From Capitulum mitella (Eukaryota > Arthropoda > Thecostraca > Pollicipedomorpha > Pollicipedidae), in contig CP099847.1 of the NCBI GenBank assembly GCA_030062745.1, positions 2,650,304 to 2,714,303 of the forward strand: DNA of 64,000 nt. The letters run 5' to 3'. Every line of letters starts with the position of its first letter. The stretch's first letter is position 1. This document shows positions 28,901-42,700 of the stretch, in pieces. Both the position numbers and the translations under genes were made by a program. The notes beneath the pieces were generated by a model. That model searched no databases and was not told where the DNA came from. It saw only the letters and a program-made list of their open reading frames with translations.

Positions 28901-31900
28901 GGCCTTGGTAAGAGACGTCGACGGCGCGCTAATGCTTGTTTTCCCGCCGAGTTTGTTCAGACGGTTAAATCGATACCAACGCCCGGCCTGGTGCGATAAA
29001 CTTTCACAAAGACGTACTGCACTTGGACCGTCCGTAGGTTCAGAAGTTGGTGCTGGTAGAGTGGTCGGATAAACAGTGCGTAATTAGAAAACCTACACGA
29101 GGGAAAGGTGAGAACAACATGGAATGAAACGATCAAAGCTTGCATCGCAGGCGGTAATTACCAATAATGAGGCGCCATTCCACATCTCGAGACGTCAATA
29201 TGCTTGCAAGATAAAAGCGGTTCGTAGCTTCCGCTTGAGCTGATCCGACATTCTTTGGGATTTTCTTTGCTTGCTATTTTAACCTCCTGTCCGGAAGATG
29301 GCGATTCTCGAAAATGCAGCTGATGCACTTTCGCCATGTACCGATATTCATAATGGCTCAGCTTCCAGACTGTCAGATGGGTTCTTGGATATCTGGGAAG
29401 CAAAAAGTGCCTTGACGTGTTTTCAGCGAGTATATGACATTAATTTTTGCTGTGTCGGAGGGTCCAGCTGTGACTGAATGTAAATAATGCGCAGATGAAT
29501 TCATATCTTCAGGTGCGGACAGGACGCCTCGGGACGCCGTAACAGACTTCGCAAATATTGTTGCCTCTCGCGTTTTCTTCGACGCTTCTGACACGTGTGG
29601 TCGAATGTCTGAACAATGGTACATTCGTCCTCAACATCAGGAAGCTAGCAAGTTGACGATTTTGGTCTTTCGACAGCATGATGTTTTGTGAAGAAACACA
29701 ACGTAGAAAATGCAACGTTCTTTTTCCCTTGCCTTCGTCATACATGGAAGATGCTTCGAAAGCAGGGAAAGCTGTGTTCTGAAAGATGACAATTAAAGTT
29801 AACGCTCAAATTGCATTCCTGTTTGTCAGAATCTCAGGGTACATCAAGAGTTGCAGACTGTTTTGAACCCCGAATCAGGTGTTAGTTATCTCCTAACATA
29901 TATGCTGCGTAGCAACATTCACCCAATAATTGACAGGAATTTCCGGTCGATTCTTTGTGACTCAGTGCAGCTTCCAGCCATCCTAGATAGGATTTCTGAA
30001 TGAAATCCGTGGTCATTTTTTCATCCTCTGCAGCGAGTCGTGGCGACGTACCGTCGATATTTGTGGCACAGTTAATCACTAGGTACAGTGCTGATAAGAG
30101 CGTCACCCTTGACGTAGATTGCGAGATAACATGTCTGATGCAACTCAGTTGCTGCTGCGCTATGTTGCAAGAATACTTACGGCATCCGCTGAAAAAGTTC
30201 GCAGATACAAATTTCATCGTATCGAGAGCCATCTCATATACATATTTAAAGAAACTCCTGATTGAAATACTTTTCATTCAGATTCGAGTTGAAATGTCGT
30301 TATACAACCGTCATCCATGATCAGCCTCCTTATAGCCATATTTACCGCATTTACCATGTATATCATTTATTTGGGAAATTCACACGATAATGGTTGTTCA
30401 TTATTCACGTCACATGACAGCAGGGTAAAACACACCCACGAGCCGACCAGGACAGTCCAGTCGTTGCAGTCCTTGAGCTCATTCATTTAGTCATTGGCGC
30501 CAAGTAAAAGGAAAAAGCATTAATTAATACAGCAAAGAGGTCTTACAATAACCCCATACTTATGGTGATTCCATGCCTGACACAATCCCAAGATTTTACG
30601 TGGAAAGCAAAATCTGAAATGCGTGCTTCTGGCCCCAACGACAGAGTTTGGTATCTGCACCGGCCTACGGTCGCCCTTCAAACGCGCGACGGTGTTTTTT
30701 AATCGTTCCATCACCACTTTCATTGACCGGATGACAGCAAAACTGATGTCTGTCTGGCTTTTTAGAAAACCTGTTTTTTTTATACCCAACTCGCTCTCAA
30801 TGACGTCCGAAGCAGGTTTTCATCCCGGCTACCGTTCGTTTGCATGCGGACTGTCCTGTCGCGAGTTGCTCAACGCGGAGGTGCGGCTGTCGTTTACGGC
30901 GGAAGCGTGCACAGTTGCTGCGGTGGTATGTGATGACCTGTTCACGTTTTGTGTGTACAGTCTCCGCCACCACCCGGTGCTTGGCACAGGCTCATCTGGC
31001 TGCGACCGGCCTGTGCCGCCAGCTCTCTGGGAAGTTCTCGCCCGGGCTGAGTGCCTCGTGTGGCTCGTCTGTCTGTATGCCTGATTTGAGGATATAGCTC
31101 ATGCAGCTGGTGTCACGTGCTGCGTAGGAATAAATTGTGCCGTTCGGCTCGGAACATGCCTGTTTCATAACGTCATCGCGTAAGCCAAAGCCACCCCAAA
31201 GCTATCTCAAGACCTTTTTCATTTGAAAAATCTAAATCGTCCGAACAACGTCAAAATGATTCACCGTAACACGCCGCTGGTACTTAGTTCTAATCGACAG
31301 AAATTATTCGACGATTTTGCCTTTTCCTCAGTTGCAGGGCCAGTGGGACCTCCAAGCAGCCATCATCGTTGTTTTGCTGCAGTGTTTTGCTTTCTCAGCC
31401 TTTGTCGACGTCAACCGGTAATCCTGACTCACGTGACTAATTACAGGACGATGGAAATTAGTCGTCGAAGCATGCCGCCATCATCTGATTTCGGTCGACA
31501 GAAAACAACGACTATTTTGGCTTTTTCTCGGATGCAACGCCAGTGAGAGCTTTAAGCAGCTATCATCGTTGTTTCGCAGCAGTGACTTTCTTTCTTGCCC
31601 TTTAGAGGCGCCAACCGATAATCCTGACTCACGTGGTCAATTACAGCGCGATAAGAGATAGCATCATTCAGGCCTGAGTCGGATTTGCACCTCCTGACCT
31701 TGAGGCCCTCCTCTGCAGAGCAGATTGTCTCATTTAGCAGACTAAGCCAGCAGAACGGGTGACCTGCGTCGCACGTGAGAGTATCTCATGGTTCAGTCCG
31801 TTCGTCGGTCCGGATCACACCAGGCGCCCCGTCATCCGGCCCCAAACCGAGCCAGCACCAGGAAGAACAAGTCTTTGCATGACATCTGATGGGTGCGATT

Positions 31901-34290
31901 TATTAGACATGGATGTACTTGTTGAACGTTTTCCCACGCGGTTTCCGATGGGTTTATCATGTATACAGGAAGGCTTTTCAGTTCGAATAGCATCAGACTA
32001 TCCCAAATGATTAAAACAGCGTAAAAGCCATCAGGAAATAACATGTCAGAAGATGCCAAAACAGACAGAGTACCTAAATAACAACAATATGGTTTTATCT
32101 CCTGAAACAATCTAATCCGGGCACCACTTACTGAGCCTACGTTTCTCTGTACAAGGTATGCACACAGCAGTTCATACAAATTATTCACGCATGTGATTAT
32201 GGCAGCCTGTCATGCATGCACAAGTAGATGATCTCACTTGAGGTATCCAGATTGAGCTTGATTGGGACTGGCAGCAAACTCGGACTATTTGGACTTTTGT
32301 TGCAGCTGTTACCGAAGGTTATTGTAACACAGGTCGTGAGGTGCCGAGTTCATATTTGAAGAGGTATTTTGGTTGGTAATCAGAATTAGTGCATTCTCGT
32401 TTAAGTCGGTCGGTACGTTCAATATGACTGCATTTCCATGCGATGCTTGTAAAATGATTGGAATGCATGCATTTGGAAATAAGCCATTGATTGTTTTACG
32501 AGTATGACGTTTTGCGTGAATAATGAATCTCCTGGTAAGCTCCATGTATCATTCAAAGAAATAAGCGTTTTGTCATTGAAACATACTTAGTTGTTCAAAA
32601 GATAACATTTACGCGCGATGTATTCATTTAGTTTCTTAAAATGAATTTCGTATATGACACCGTTCTACATTATTTCATGATAATTGCGCGCCGACACGTA
32701 TAGCACTGAACTGTACAATCTGTCTGCAAACCTCCAGATTTTTTTTAGATTTCCGGCCATGACGCCTTACGCATGGGTGCATGCTGTCGGTCAGATGATA
32801 AGAGAACTGGTGCTGTACAACGAGTCCTGAAAAATCATCTTTCCATTGTTGCCGAAGACAGATGTCTGGAAGTCGTGATGATAGGAGTGGGTTTAATCCG
32901 TGAAACTACGCACTGGGACTTCGTGCAGCATACCGTTACACTGGGGAGCAGGATTGACAGGTACCGTCTGCAAGTGGGAATGCCGTGCTAGGAGCCCGGA
33001 AGTCTTATCTCAGTCGGCCTCCAAGCCCCGAACTTTCGCTCTTAGGCTCAGAACGATCGGCTGGCCATGATCGAAAGCCGTCCGGGCAATGTCACACTTC
33101 AGAAAGCAGTGTGCTGTTGGAGTAGGACAAGTCAAGACCTCAAGGCACCGTGTCGCTCCCAACAGATGTTTCAGTATGTAATGCGAAAAATATACTCCGA
33201 AATTGATGGTGATCGGAACATGTTGTTTTCACCATGCTGTCAACGAACTGACGAGTTCAGACATTGCAGTCGGATAACGCAATATGAAAGCTACGTTTTG
33301 GTGTTACACGTTTGCCGAGACGTGCAAATGATTAACATCAAACCATATCCTCACCCCTATGAAATGTCCGAAAAGCATCACGACATTCTCATCTTGCGGC
33401 GCGAACGAAAATAAACAACGAATTCCGTTATTCGCCCTCAGGCAGAAGTGCTTCTTACACTGTACAGTATGCAGCTACCATTTAGGTCTGAAGATCTAAC
33501 AGGACTTGGACTTGAGCACGACATTTGGCGTCATTCACAGCCGAACTGAGGCAAACGACCTGGCAGTAAATCACGCCGAATGATCCGTGATGCCATTTCA
33601 GCCGAGGATGAACGCCGATGACAGAAGACTACTGACTAGAGACTACTAGAGAACCCCTTCCCTCTTAACTGGACGGAGAGCTTCAACCTCGCCATTCCAT
33701 ACGAGACTTCGGTATTTGTCACTAATGGATTGCAGTAAGATATCTTTACAGCTGCGAAACACCATTACACATCTCGCGGAACACCAAACACCATGACCGT
33801 TGGATAAGCTGAGGGTCACGGAGACCCTAAGACCAGGAGACACGAGAACTCCTGTCGGGACAGCTGGGACAAGGGTACACCGCTGGAGCACCTGGCCGCG
33901 CGATGGGCATCCCGACGTTGTCCTTGGCAGAAGACGACAGCTGTCCGTGCATCCGCGGACGTCACAGACACTGTCCCCTTTCCTGGCCAACGCGGTGACG
34001 CTTCATAATAGAGGGCGACCTCCGCTGAATGGAATGATTTAGAGACCGTGGACAGAAGCTAATTCAGAGCTGAGCATGTGTGACTGGCGTTAAAATGTGA
34101 GGTCCTGTTGCCATGCCGAAGAGGCTTGAAAATGACCGTTCCCCGGTTGGACGCAACCACTTGAGCGGCAGACCTATTGCAACTACACAAACTTCTCCTT
34201 TAAATAAAGCACCTTATGTCCAGCTTTGCTGTCTGTTCCGCATCTCATCACTATTAGCTAGCAGGTACTAGCCATCATCTGTCGTTTGCC
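22921..34290. other. Non-coding region between sns and a possible next gene
   Basis: 11.4 kb with no frame showing domains, consistent splice sites or family motifs on either strand. GC-rich islands lie at about 24110-24560, 26950-27350 and 28840-28960. The last holds GCGCTAATGC and a TTAAATCGAT. A 200-bp tandem duplication is listed separately. Several minus-strand frames at 28.1-30.3 kb are protein-like in composition but unrecognised. Confidence 0.6.
31290..31680 (+). repeat. 200-bp tandem duplication
   Basis: Two head-to-tail copies, starting near 31290 and 31490, share blocks at a constant 200-base offset: cgacagaaa, attttg-c-ttttctc, cagtg-ga, catcgttgtt, and aatcctgactcacgtg followed by a TAATTAC/CAATTAC core. 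Overall identity is about 70-75%; the E-box plus homeodomain-like block is the best conserved part. Confidence 0.75.
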
Positions 34291-34514
34291 ACGGTCGTGG
34301 GGAGCAGTGGCGCCGCGTATCGGCAGCGCCGGGAACTAACCTCAGCGGTGGGCCGCCGGACCTCTTCTCAGACGAGGCGGCAGTCGGCCGACGGTCGGCG
34401 GCGGTGAAGAGGTATTGGGCTGACGGAGCCGGCCAGCACGCGGTGTTCGGAGCCGACAGCTCGGCTGACGGTGGTGCGGGGAGCGGGTGCAGGCTCAATC
34501 ACCCCGCGGGAACG

Positions 34515-34566
34515 ATGCGTCGGCTCATGCTGCTGATCGCGGTATTTTGGATAGCCCAGCATTCAG
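34515..34566 (+). CDS. Candidate signal-peptide first exon of an unidentified gene
   Basis: ATG at 34515 in a GC-rich, promoter-like island opens M-R-R-L-M-L-L-I-A-V-F-W-I-A-Q-H-S. This is a basic n-region and a hydrophobic core as in a signal peptide. It is followed immediately by a good donor (CAG|gtaggt at 34567) leaving phase 1, the usual phase after signal peptides in Ig-superfamily genes and the phase the first visible sns exon requires. No matching second exon was found downstream within the window, so the rest of the gene would lie beyond 64 kb. Chance remains possible. Confidence 0.4.
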
Positions 34567-37524
34567 GTAGGTCGGCAGCTGCGATACTGTGCGTGCACTG
34601 CAACACTCGTCACTGCGTGCAGTACTGGTATATTCCAGACCCTGAAACAGTGCCGGTTTCATCGCTCCTGGATGCAAAACTCATGTTACTCCCCGAAATA
34701 GACAAGATCAGTTATACTGGGCATCGCAACGGTATGAAATATTTGACACAGTTTCCGTAAACAACATTGTTAGCCATTAACGTCACAACGAAAAACTGAG
34801 AAACACAACTGGAAAAATTGAGAAGCTAAAGCGCAGTTTGTTATGCAGCTTACAATATAGGTAGCAGCTAAAGCTTCCGAGCCGAAATAGTGATTACTAC
34901 CAAAAACAGAAAAAAGATACAAATAATCAAATAAATTTTTGCAACCTGTGTTTTTATCTATCTAATTTTGGGAGCTATATAGGGTTATTCTTTTATGCGT
35001 ATGTGTTTGACACTACGTGGATGAAATACAGTCCTTCTGAATGCTATCTTATTTGTTCTTTTAAAATTGCGAATCAGTGCACCCACTGCAGGGAAGCAAT
35101 GCGGTTCCGTTTATTCACCAGCATTCTGCGATTTATGCCGTTATGAATTGTTCTGTTTATCCGGTCGCCACCACGACATCCACCATTTGCGTTTTCCCTG
35201 CAAAGCTACATATGTAAACAATTCGTCTAGCTCCCTCTCCACCAGACCACGCTGCATAATTTTTTCTTCAACGGACCCCACTACTGCCCGTGCGGGGCCA
35301 TTTGAGCGGGACTTCCCCGGCCGGAGATACCGCTCCGATGGGGCGCCGTCCGCTCGCGCCGCCTCCGGCCGACGGTCGTCGCCGTCGACGTTGTCGACGT
35401 CGTGGGCGACGCGGCGGAGCGGCCACTTCGACGCAATGTTTCCGAGCCATTGACTGCCGAAATAATCTTCCGGCGCGAGACGCTAATTAAACGGACGGCT
35501 CAATGGAGTCCGGACGGCCGCTGGGCGCCGGAGGGCCGTGGCGAAGGCCGTGCGGGACTCTGTGGGGATGGCTCGTTGACTGGACAGGGGAAGCGGCGCA
35601 GGGAACGGGGAGGGGGCCAGGTGTGGTGCCGGAGCAGAGCCGGGCTCGTCGCCGCTCGGTTTGTCACGGTGGAGAGCGCTGGTGCCGCGGTGAGCCGCTG
35701 AAGAGGATCGTCCCGGTCCCGCTGGCACCTATCACGCCCTCGGAAGACTTCATGGAAGGCGCCGGATCCATTTCTAGTCTCGCTCTCGCTCCCGTCCCCG
35801 GGCTGTGCCACTCAGGAGCGGAGCCGGCGCTCATGGTGCCGGAACGAGCCGCCGTGGGACGCGCCTGCGACGGTTGGCGTCACATCAGAGCTCTCCCGAG
35901 ACACCTGATGCCTCGGACCTGGCGACGATAGCACCAACGGCCGACGAGGGCCCGAGTTACGGTTGGGTCGAATGGATGCCGACGATGTCCGAAGGCAGCA
36001 GGCGCCGCGCTGCTGGAGGCCCCAGGCACCTCACGACCCCTGCCTCAAGTGCGACTTAAATTTGCGACTCGTTCCGGACTGGAGCAGAAGTTCAGGCATT
36101 GGGCACTGGGGCGCAAGGAAATGCAGACTTCGATCGTTTGGGTTTTAGGGCTTTTTAGCGTTCGGATGTGTAAATGCTCGAACGCTGGGACGCCCGGACG
36201 TGTTGACGTTGGACGGCTGGACGCTCCGACGTCCTGCCGTTCGGGGTACGGACGGTCGGACGTTCCTGTCGACGGACGGCGCAGCCGTCTTGCCGGTCGC
36301 TCGGGCCGTGCCTGACGTATCTCAGCGCTGCTAATGGCAGATCCGACCGGCCGTTTCCGCGCGCCATAACGTTAATGACTCCTTCGTCAATTCATTAGCG
36401 GCGCGGCGCCCGGCAGCACCCGCGCGGCCGACGTGGCGCGGACGTGACGGGCGTGACGGGCGTGACGCGGGCGCTCGCCGCGTTGCCGCCCAGCGGGCGG
36501 TTTTTGCGCCCTGGCGGGCCGGCGGGCTCGTCGCCGGGCGCGGGCCGGCCGCCGGGGCTGATAATGGTGGTAATGGCCGGGCCGGCGGCTCGCCGCGGCG
36601 AACGCTCCCACGCCGGCACGGCAGGGTCACGGCGAGAGGTGTGAACCGGCCGCCGCCGCCGCTGCAGGCTGCAGACCGGCGCCGGCCGGCCGGCAGGCCT
36701 GCGGGGGGTCTGGGCTGGGCTGGCGGCGACAGAAATCCGCGGCAGAGTCAGCCGGCCGAGCGGAGAAACACGCGTCTGGTGACGTCGGCCGGTTTCGCAG
36801 GTGGGCGGCGATGTGCCGCTGTTTTGGTGCGCGATGGAGGAGGAAGACCTCTCCGTGCTTTCCGCTGACTATGCTAGGAATGCTGTCAGGGAGATGTGGA
36901 TGGCCCGTGGGTCACGAAGTCTGCGGTGAAGAGCTCCGTAGGGTCAAAGGTGTGAAGTGACCGGATATCGAGAAAGTTCTTAGGTATGCAATAACTCACG
37001 GATTCCTGTCGTTGCAAATACGTCCAGACATACCGTCATGCCAATGGTTACTTCTACGGAATTCCAGGAATGAACAAACGGCTTGCGTTTTTAGTTACCA
37101 CGCGTCTTGTGCCTTTAGGTTGTTTATGTGCAAGCATTCCGTAAAGATTTTCCGCAGTGTAACTTTTGTTGTTCCTTTGTTCAGCTACCGTCCCAAATCA
37201 ATTAAGACTGGTACATAAAGAAAGCCAAACTAATCCCGTCTACGTCAATTTAGAGCTTCAGTCCTCAAGTTTTCTCCACTGTGAGACAACCAAGAAAGAT
37301 ATAACATTGATCCGGTTAGTCCACCCAGGTTCTTTCGCCGGCGCAGCAAACTCGATGTACACCGCTGCCACATGCCCTGCCGGCACCAAAACAAACCACC
37401 GGCAGCTGACTTGTTCTGTTGATGTCCTCTGAGTGCGGGATGTCTGCGTGGTGCGCAATCGGCAGGAGCGCGTGAGGAGGGTGCTGAAACACCTGACGCC
37501 ACCCTCAGGGGGTGCAGCCTTGTG

Positions 37525-37644
37525 CCCTCAGGACTACAGCCGGCGGTGCTCTCGGGGCTATAGCCGGCGGTGCGTCCAGGGCTACAGCCGGCGGTGTTCT
37601 CAGGATTACAGCCGGCGGTGCTTTCAGGGCTACAGTCTGTGGGG
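37525..37644 (+). repeat. 24-bp minisatellite, five units
   Basis: Five consecutive 24-base units with consensus ctctcagggctacagccggc followed by ggtg. The minus-strand frame reads an eight-residue repeat (E-S-T-A-G-C-S-P) only because the period is a multiple of three. Confidence 0.92.
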
Positions 37645-39703
37645 TAATCCAGGGACCGCCTCCAGACGTGCGCGTCTCCTTTAGCCCTAAGTTTACCACC
37701 GGAGACGCAGAGCACACAGGCCGGCAGACGGCGTCCTCCTCCGGGAGGCCTAATTGGATCTCGGACGGTCTGCAACCGCCGCAGACGGGGCAAATGCTGT
37801 GGAAGTCGTTATGCAAATACGCCGCGGATGTGGTCAGTGGGCCGGGCCGGGCCGGGCCAGCCCGTCCGAACGCATAAAGGGGGGAGATTTGGCAGAGCTG
37901 GCACGACGAAGAAAGCGCACGCGGCCGCGGCAGCAGCAGGGTGGACCGGTAACGTCGACAATAGGGACGGTGAGACGAGGGCGACGAGCGGGCGTATTCG
38001 TGGTGGTCGTCGGCATCGCCCGTGCCACGTGGGGGCCTTCGCGGAAGTGTTAATGTAATCGTCGGTCCGATCGGCTGATGAATAGAGCGCGCAGCATTTC
38101 ATCGGGGACACGTGATTAACCGCTTCTGATCGCGCCATGGGAATGCTAAGCGGTTTCTGTGAACTCTGCTGAAGAGAGTTCCCTCCGGTGATGGTCCGGT
38201 CATGACTTTTCCCAGGCGGAGCTCCTGCAGACTGTGCCGGGCTCGCCGCTGGGACGCGGCGTCCGAGCGTGATGCCGTGGCGAAAAAACGGCGCCGCTTG
38301 AGAGTCGGCTGCACATCGGTCCCGTGTGCCCCGCCTCATTGCCAGCTCCCGTCCCTCGTCCTGCCGCTCTGGCGCCCATCTCGCTAAACAGCACGCGTTT
38401 CACACGGGCCGCGCGGCGCCCGTCCAGCCCCGCCGGTCCGGGCTGAGCCTGAGAGCCGCCGCTCGGCCGGCGGCGCGGCCGTCTCGGCGGCCGAGCGGAG
38501 ATGCGACCTGACGGCCGGGCGGCGCCGACAGCGCCGACTCTCTGTCGGCCGCTGCTAACAAGATAAGCGGCCGGCCGAACGCGCTGTTCTCACGGCGCGG
38601 CCGGCCTGTGGTGACGCCGCTGCGGCGGCGGGCCGGGAGCCGCGGCCGGCCCGGCGGCCCGTTAGGCCGCGGCGGCGCTCGGCGCTGCCCGGCCAGGCGT
38701 GAGATGGGCGCGGACACGGCCGGCGCCGATCTGTCACTGCTTTGTCGCCATTAGCGGGCTCCAGTCCAGGTTCGGGGAAGGCCTGAATGGGTTGGTGGGT
38801 TCCGGCCAGAGACCACCATCGATCCGCGCCATTTCGCCAGTAAAAGGGGGAGCGGGGTGTATTTCTGACAGTGAGTGGGGTCAAGAAATGGATCGAATGA
38901 TAAAGTGGAGAGTGCGCTGAGAAATACTGCCGGTGAGAAAACTCTGACATGAGTTTTTATTGATGTGTACGTTAGTCTCATGCTCGTCCCTTCTCTGAAG
39001 TCACCGGGAGACTGCGCCTTTCCAGACAACCAATCACACAGAATTTATTGCCAAACGACGACACTCCGAACGGCCATTAGCATAGTTTGCTGGGTGCATA
39101 ACGGCAACAGCTCAGTGATCAATGGCTGCTTAGGCATTCAGTACTGTTAACCGTCCGGCGGGTTTTTGCTGGTTCGTCGGCTGTGTCGATGCCAAAACAA
39201 GAAAAAGAATGCTTCTGGGTTATCGAGCGAGCGATGGGATAAACGGCTACTCTGTTTCTCGACTTATTAGATAGTCCGCAACAAAAAGGAATGCAAGGCG
39301 TTTTGATGGCTGTATTGGTCATAATCGCATTTACATATTCTAAAATGCGCGGGCGTGGTTGAAATGCCAAGAACACAATGTTTTAAATGTACCAACCACA
39401 AAGACATCGTGGATTGACCAATGATCCCATTATTTTCTTTCTCGCCTGCACTTTATTCACCGGTAAAGGAGCCACTTTGGCACGTTATTCACGCGGCAAG
39501 GGAGCCAAAGTGTCCCGAAAAGAAGCCTGGTAGAGCCTCGTCAGTGCGCAGAACTTTTATAGGTAGCTTAAGAAAAATCATTCTAAGGCATTGCAAAGGA
39601 AGGAATGCTCACAAGGGAATTGCATTGCAGGGACAACACGCTCCATTGCCGACCATCACGTTTAACATCTCGGAAGTCTTGACTGCGTGCTGCTCCGCTA
39701 AGC

Positions 39704-39720
39704 ACTGTCACGGTGACAGT
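39704..39720. repeat. 17-base perfect palindrome
   Basis: ACTGTCAC-G-GTGACAGT, eight-base arms around one base, at the left edge of a GC-rich island. It contains TGACAG/CTGTCA, the core of TALE homeodomain (Meis/Homothorax) sites; function unknown. Confidence 0.6.
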
Positions 39721-42700
39721 TCTCCCGCCCGCCGCGTGGACCGCCTGTCCGCAGACCGTCGGCCGCCTCTGACGGTGTGTCATCGGGCGACGTGTCGTCT
39801 TCGTCGGCGGCGGCGCAGGGATGCGCCACGCCCGCTGCCGCTGCCGCCGAGCGAGCCGCGCCCGCGGAGACCCCATCCGACTGATGGACGGCACCGCGCC
39901 GTGACCGGCCTGCGACCGACGCCCGGCCCGGCAGATTTCTGTCACCGTCAGCTGACGGCGACAGCTGTTGGCGGCTGTCGGAGCGGCTTAGTGCTGCAAC
40001 AGACCGCTAAGACGGAGAACAACGAAAAATTATGCGAGGAGAGCTCGATGACGGTATCTTATCTGACCGATCGAAATCGGTCCATGGGGCGCCATCGTGC
40101 GCCTTCCCACGTTTTTCGGCCCCAGCTTTTTTTGCCGAGGCCTAGTTCTGCAACAAACAAAGAACTCACTCCATTGTGTCAGGATGTTCACATGTCATTC
40201 CTGGCATCTCCTAACACACGTCGTCCATATCGCCAATTCCACTAATCCCCTTCAGCCGCTCACGGCCAAGGTTTCCGGACGGTGCGGGCGTAGGGGACAG
40301 GGCGGGCGGAGGGGGACATGAGCAGCCCATTGAGCGCGCAACGCACATCTGGCGGAAGAGCTGTTCGGTCTGATGCACTGGATCAGCATCACCGGTTGTC
40401 CAGGTGGCGCCGACACCGGCTGATGAAATTGGAGTCGGTCGACGGCTACTATCGTCGCTGTCGTCGGGGTCACTGTTGCCAGGGGAGAAGCTCGGAGCTC
40501 GCCCAACGGGGCAGTAGGCTCATCGTCCGCATCCTCCGATGAAATACCTAGAAAGTCAGGATTCCAACGATATCGAACTGATTCGATGAGAGGACAAATC
40601 GAGCGTTTCCTTGAAAAACAAATGCATTGCCATTGGGCCGCCCGTAACGGTGCAGTTTTAATCTAATCAGGTAGCAGAAAATTAGCATTCATTGTTCGTT
40701 TTTAAAAGCCCACAGTCCTCACATCAGAAGCGTCAGCTTTCGCTTCCCACCTGTGCAATTGCTGAGATCGTTTGCTGACGCGATGCAGGTGTGCTACATG
40801 TACTCTCCCTGTCACACAAAATTTCTCTCGGGTGTTCCGCACTGATTGATGGAAAGTAAAACGAGGGCCAGGCAACGCTCCAGACGTACCTTGTTCAGAA
40901 AACTAACTCTCATGCTGTTGCCCAAGGCCCGCCTGCAGGGCGAACCCGAAGATCTAGCCAATCAGCTTTGCACAGTGTCTGAAACTCATCAGAGGAGCAC
41001 TGGGCAGGACAGTGATATACATGTCCCCTCCCACACCAAGATGGGAAAGCGCCGTTTTGCTCGCAAGCTGCTGTCCGGTACAACGTCCTGCTACCTTGCT
41101 TCCATGGACTGCCCGGGCCGCCTTACAAGTGCGTACCGAAACGATATTTGGTATGTGCCCGCCATCAGTAACAGCACGAGACATGTTATCTATTTACGTC
41201 ATCGATTTATGCTTGTAGTCGATTTATGCAAATACGACTGCGTAAGAGTATCACTTGGCATCGCTGCCCTCTGACCCCACTGTTGTATTACCTCGACGAG
41301 GGGCTGCAATAATCACAAGTGCATTGCGGATTGCCCAAATAGATGTCTATATCTATGTCCAAAACTGCGCATCACGTTCAACTGCATAAAAAGAGAGAAG
41401 AAAGGATGCCCTGAACATTTATTTTTAGTTGTGGCTCGTAAAGGCCTCTTCATTGTAAGACATTCTAGTACTTGGCTGTTTGGTTTTCACCAAATAAGTC
41501 CCAGTTGTCTATATGCCGTAGACGATAAAAAAGGATTAGCAAACTGACATCAGTGCAGTGCAGGCTGTAGGAAGAAAGAATGTCGCGAAAAGAAAACGCT
41601 GTCGCAAATTCTTGGCCCAGAACATTTTTAGGTATTAGGGGAAGAATAAGAAAAAGAGAGGTAGAATGGCCGGCCCCGGAGAACACTGAATGTTCTCCGG
41701 AGCCTGTGGAGCCTTCTTCGGAGGTTCTAGGTGGAATCACTTTTCTCCGTAGCCTACTCCGTTCGATGGAAACAACACGAATACTTGAATTAGCATCCAG
41801 CGGTAGGAGTCCCGGAGCCAGCCCTAACACCCACTGGGTCCTGAGCATGACGTGATCTGACGCACAAAGACGTTATATTTGAGCGCAGTGTTCCTAAAAT
41901 TTTATATGGGCTGCCAGTGAAACTCCAAGGAGTTGCCATAGCACACGCTGAGCACCCGCCTGCCGACGGGTCTGTATGGAGCATGGCAGCACACTACAAA
42001 TTTAGTAGCATACACTGCTTTTGTGCGCGCAAAAATATGGAAATAATGAATACGAAAACGGAAAAATAATGGTGCAATTCCCTTTGACGGGTATACGTCG
42101 CAGCAAAACAAAACGATGAGGAAGAAATTAAACTTGGAAATTCCGTCGGCAGAGGCAAGATTTTTTTTTCAAAACGACGGTTTGAATACGTTTGCTCCCA
42201 AATCCACATCACCAAAAATGTTGCCACCAAAAATATCGTCAAGCATTTTTAGCAAATATCATACCAAACTTACTGCGCGGTCACAGGCTGGATGAAAAAA
42301 TACTTCATAACCCCGTCCGGAGGCGATGAAAAACAGAGGATCATGGATGGAAAAAACAGGCGAACATGGAAAATAATTTAAATTTCTTCTACTGGAGTAA
42401 CCGTGAAGATCTGAGAATTAATCAGTCCGTCAAATGTTGTCGTTTTACGGCAATACAAACCAAATGAAACAAAGGCTGATCTCAACAACACCGCGTCTGT
42501 TTCATTCGAAAAGGCAAAAGCGTTGATCTTGGGGCTTCGGCAGCGTATGCAGAAGGCCACCAATCCCGAAGGCAGTTGCTTCAGTAAGATTCAACATAGG
42601 AATACAGACGGACGGCCAAATGAATACAGACGACGGCCAAGAGAACGTAGACAAACGGCTGTGAGAAGGTTGTTTCCCGGACTGACTGACGGCTAAACAA

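Noticed and set aside
28169-30277. Minus-strand frames of protein-like composition (28169-28558, 29158-29403, 29882-30277)
   Set aside because: No recognisable domain, no consistent splice-linked order and interrupted frames; insufficient to call a gene, although an old retrocopy cannot be excluded.
37245-37793. 182-codon minus-strand frame with E-S-T-A-G-C-S-P repeats
   Set aside because: Produced by the 24-bp minisatellite; no coding context around it.
39421-40245. 274-codon open frame, the longest in the window
   Set aside because: It crosses from AT-balanced into GC-rich DNA without change in apparent coding character, has Arg/Pro-rich low-complexity content and no family motif or signal peptide.
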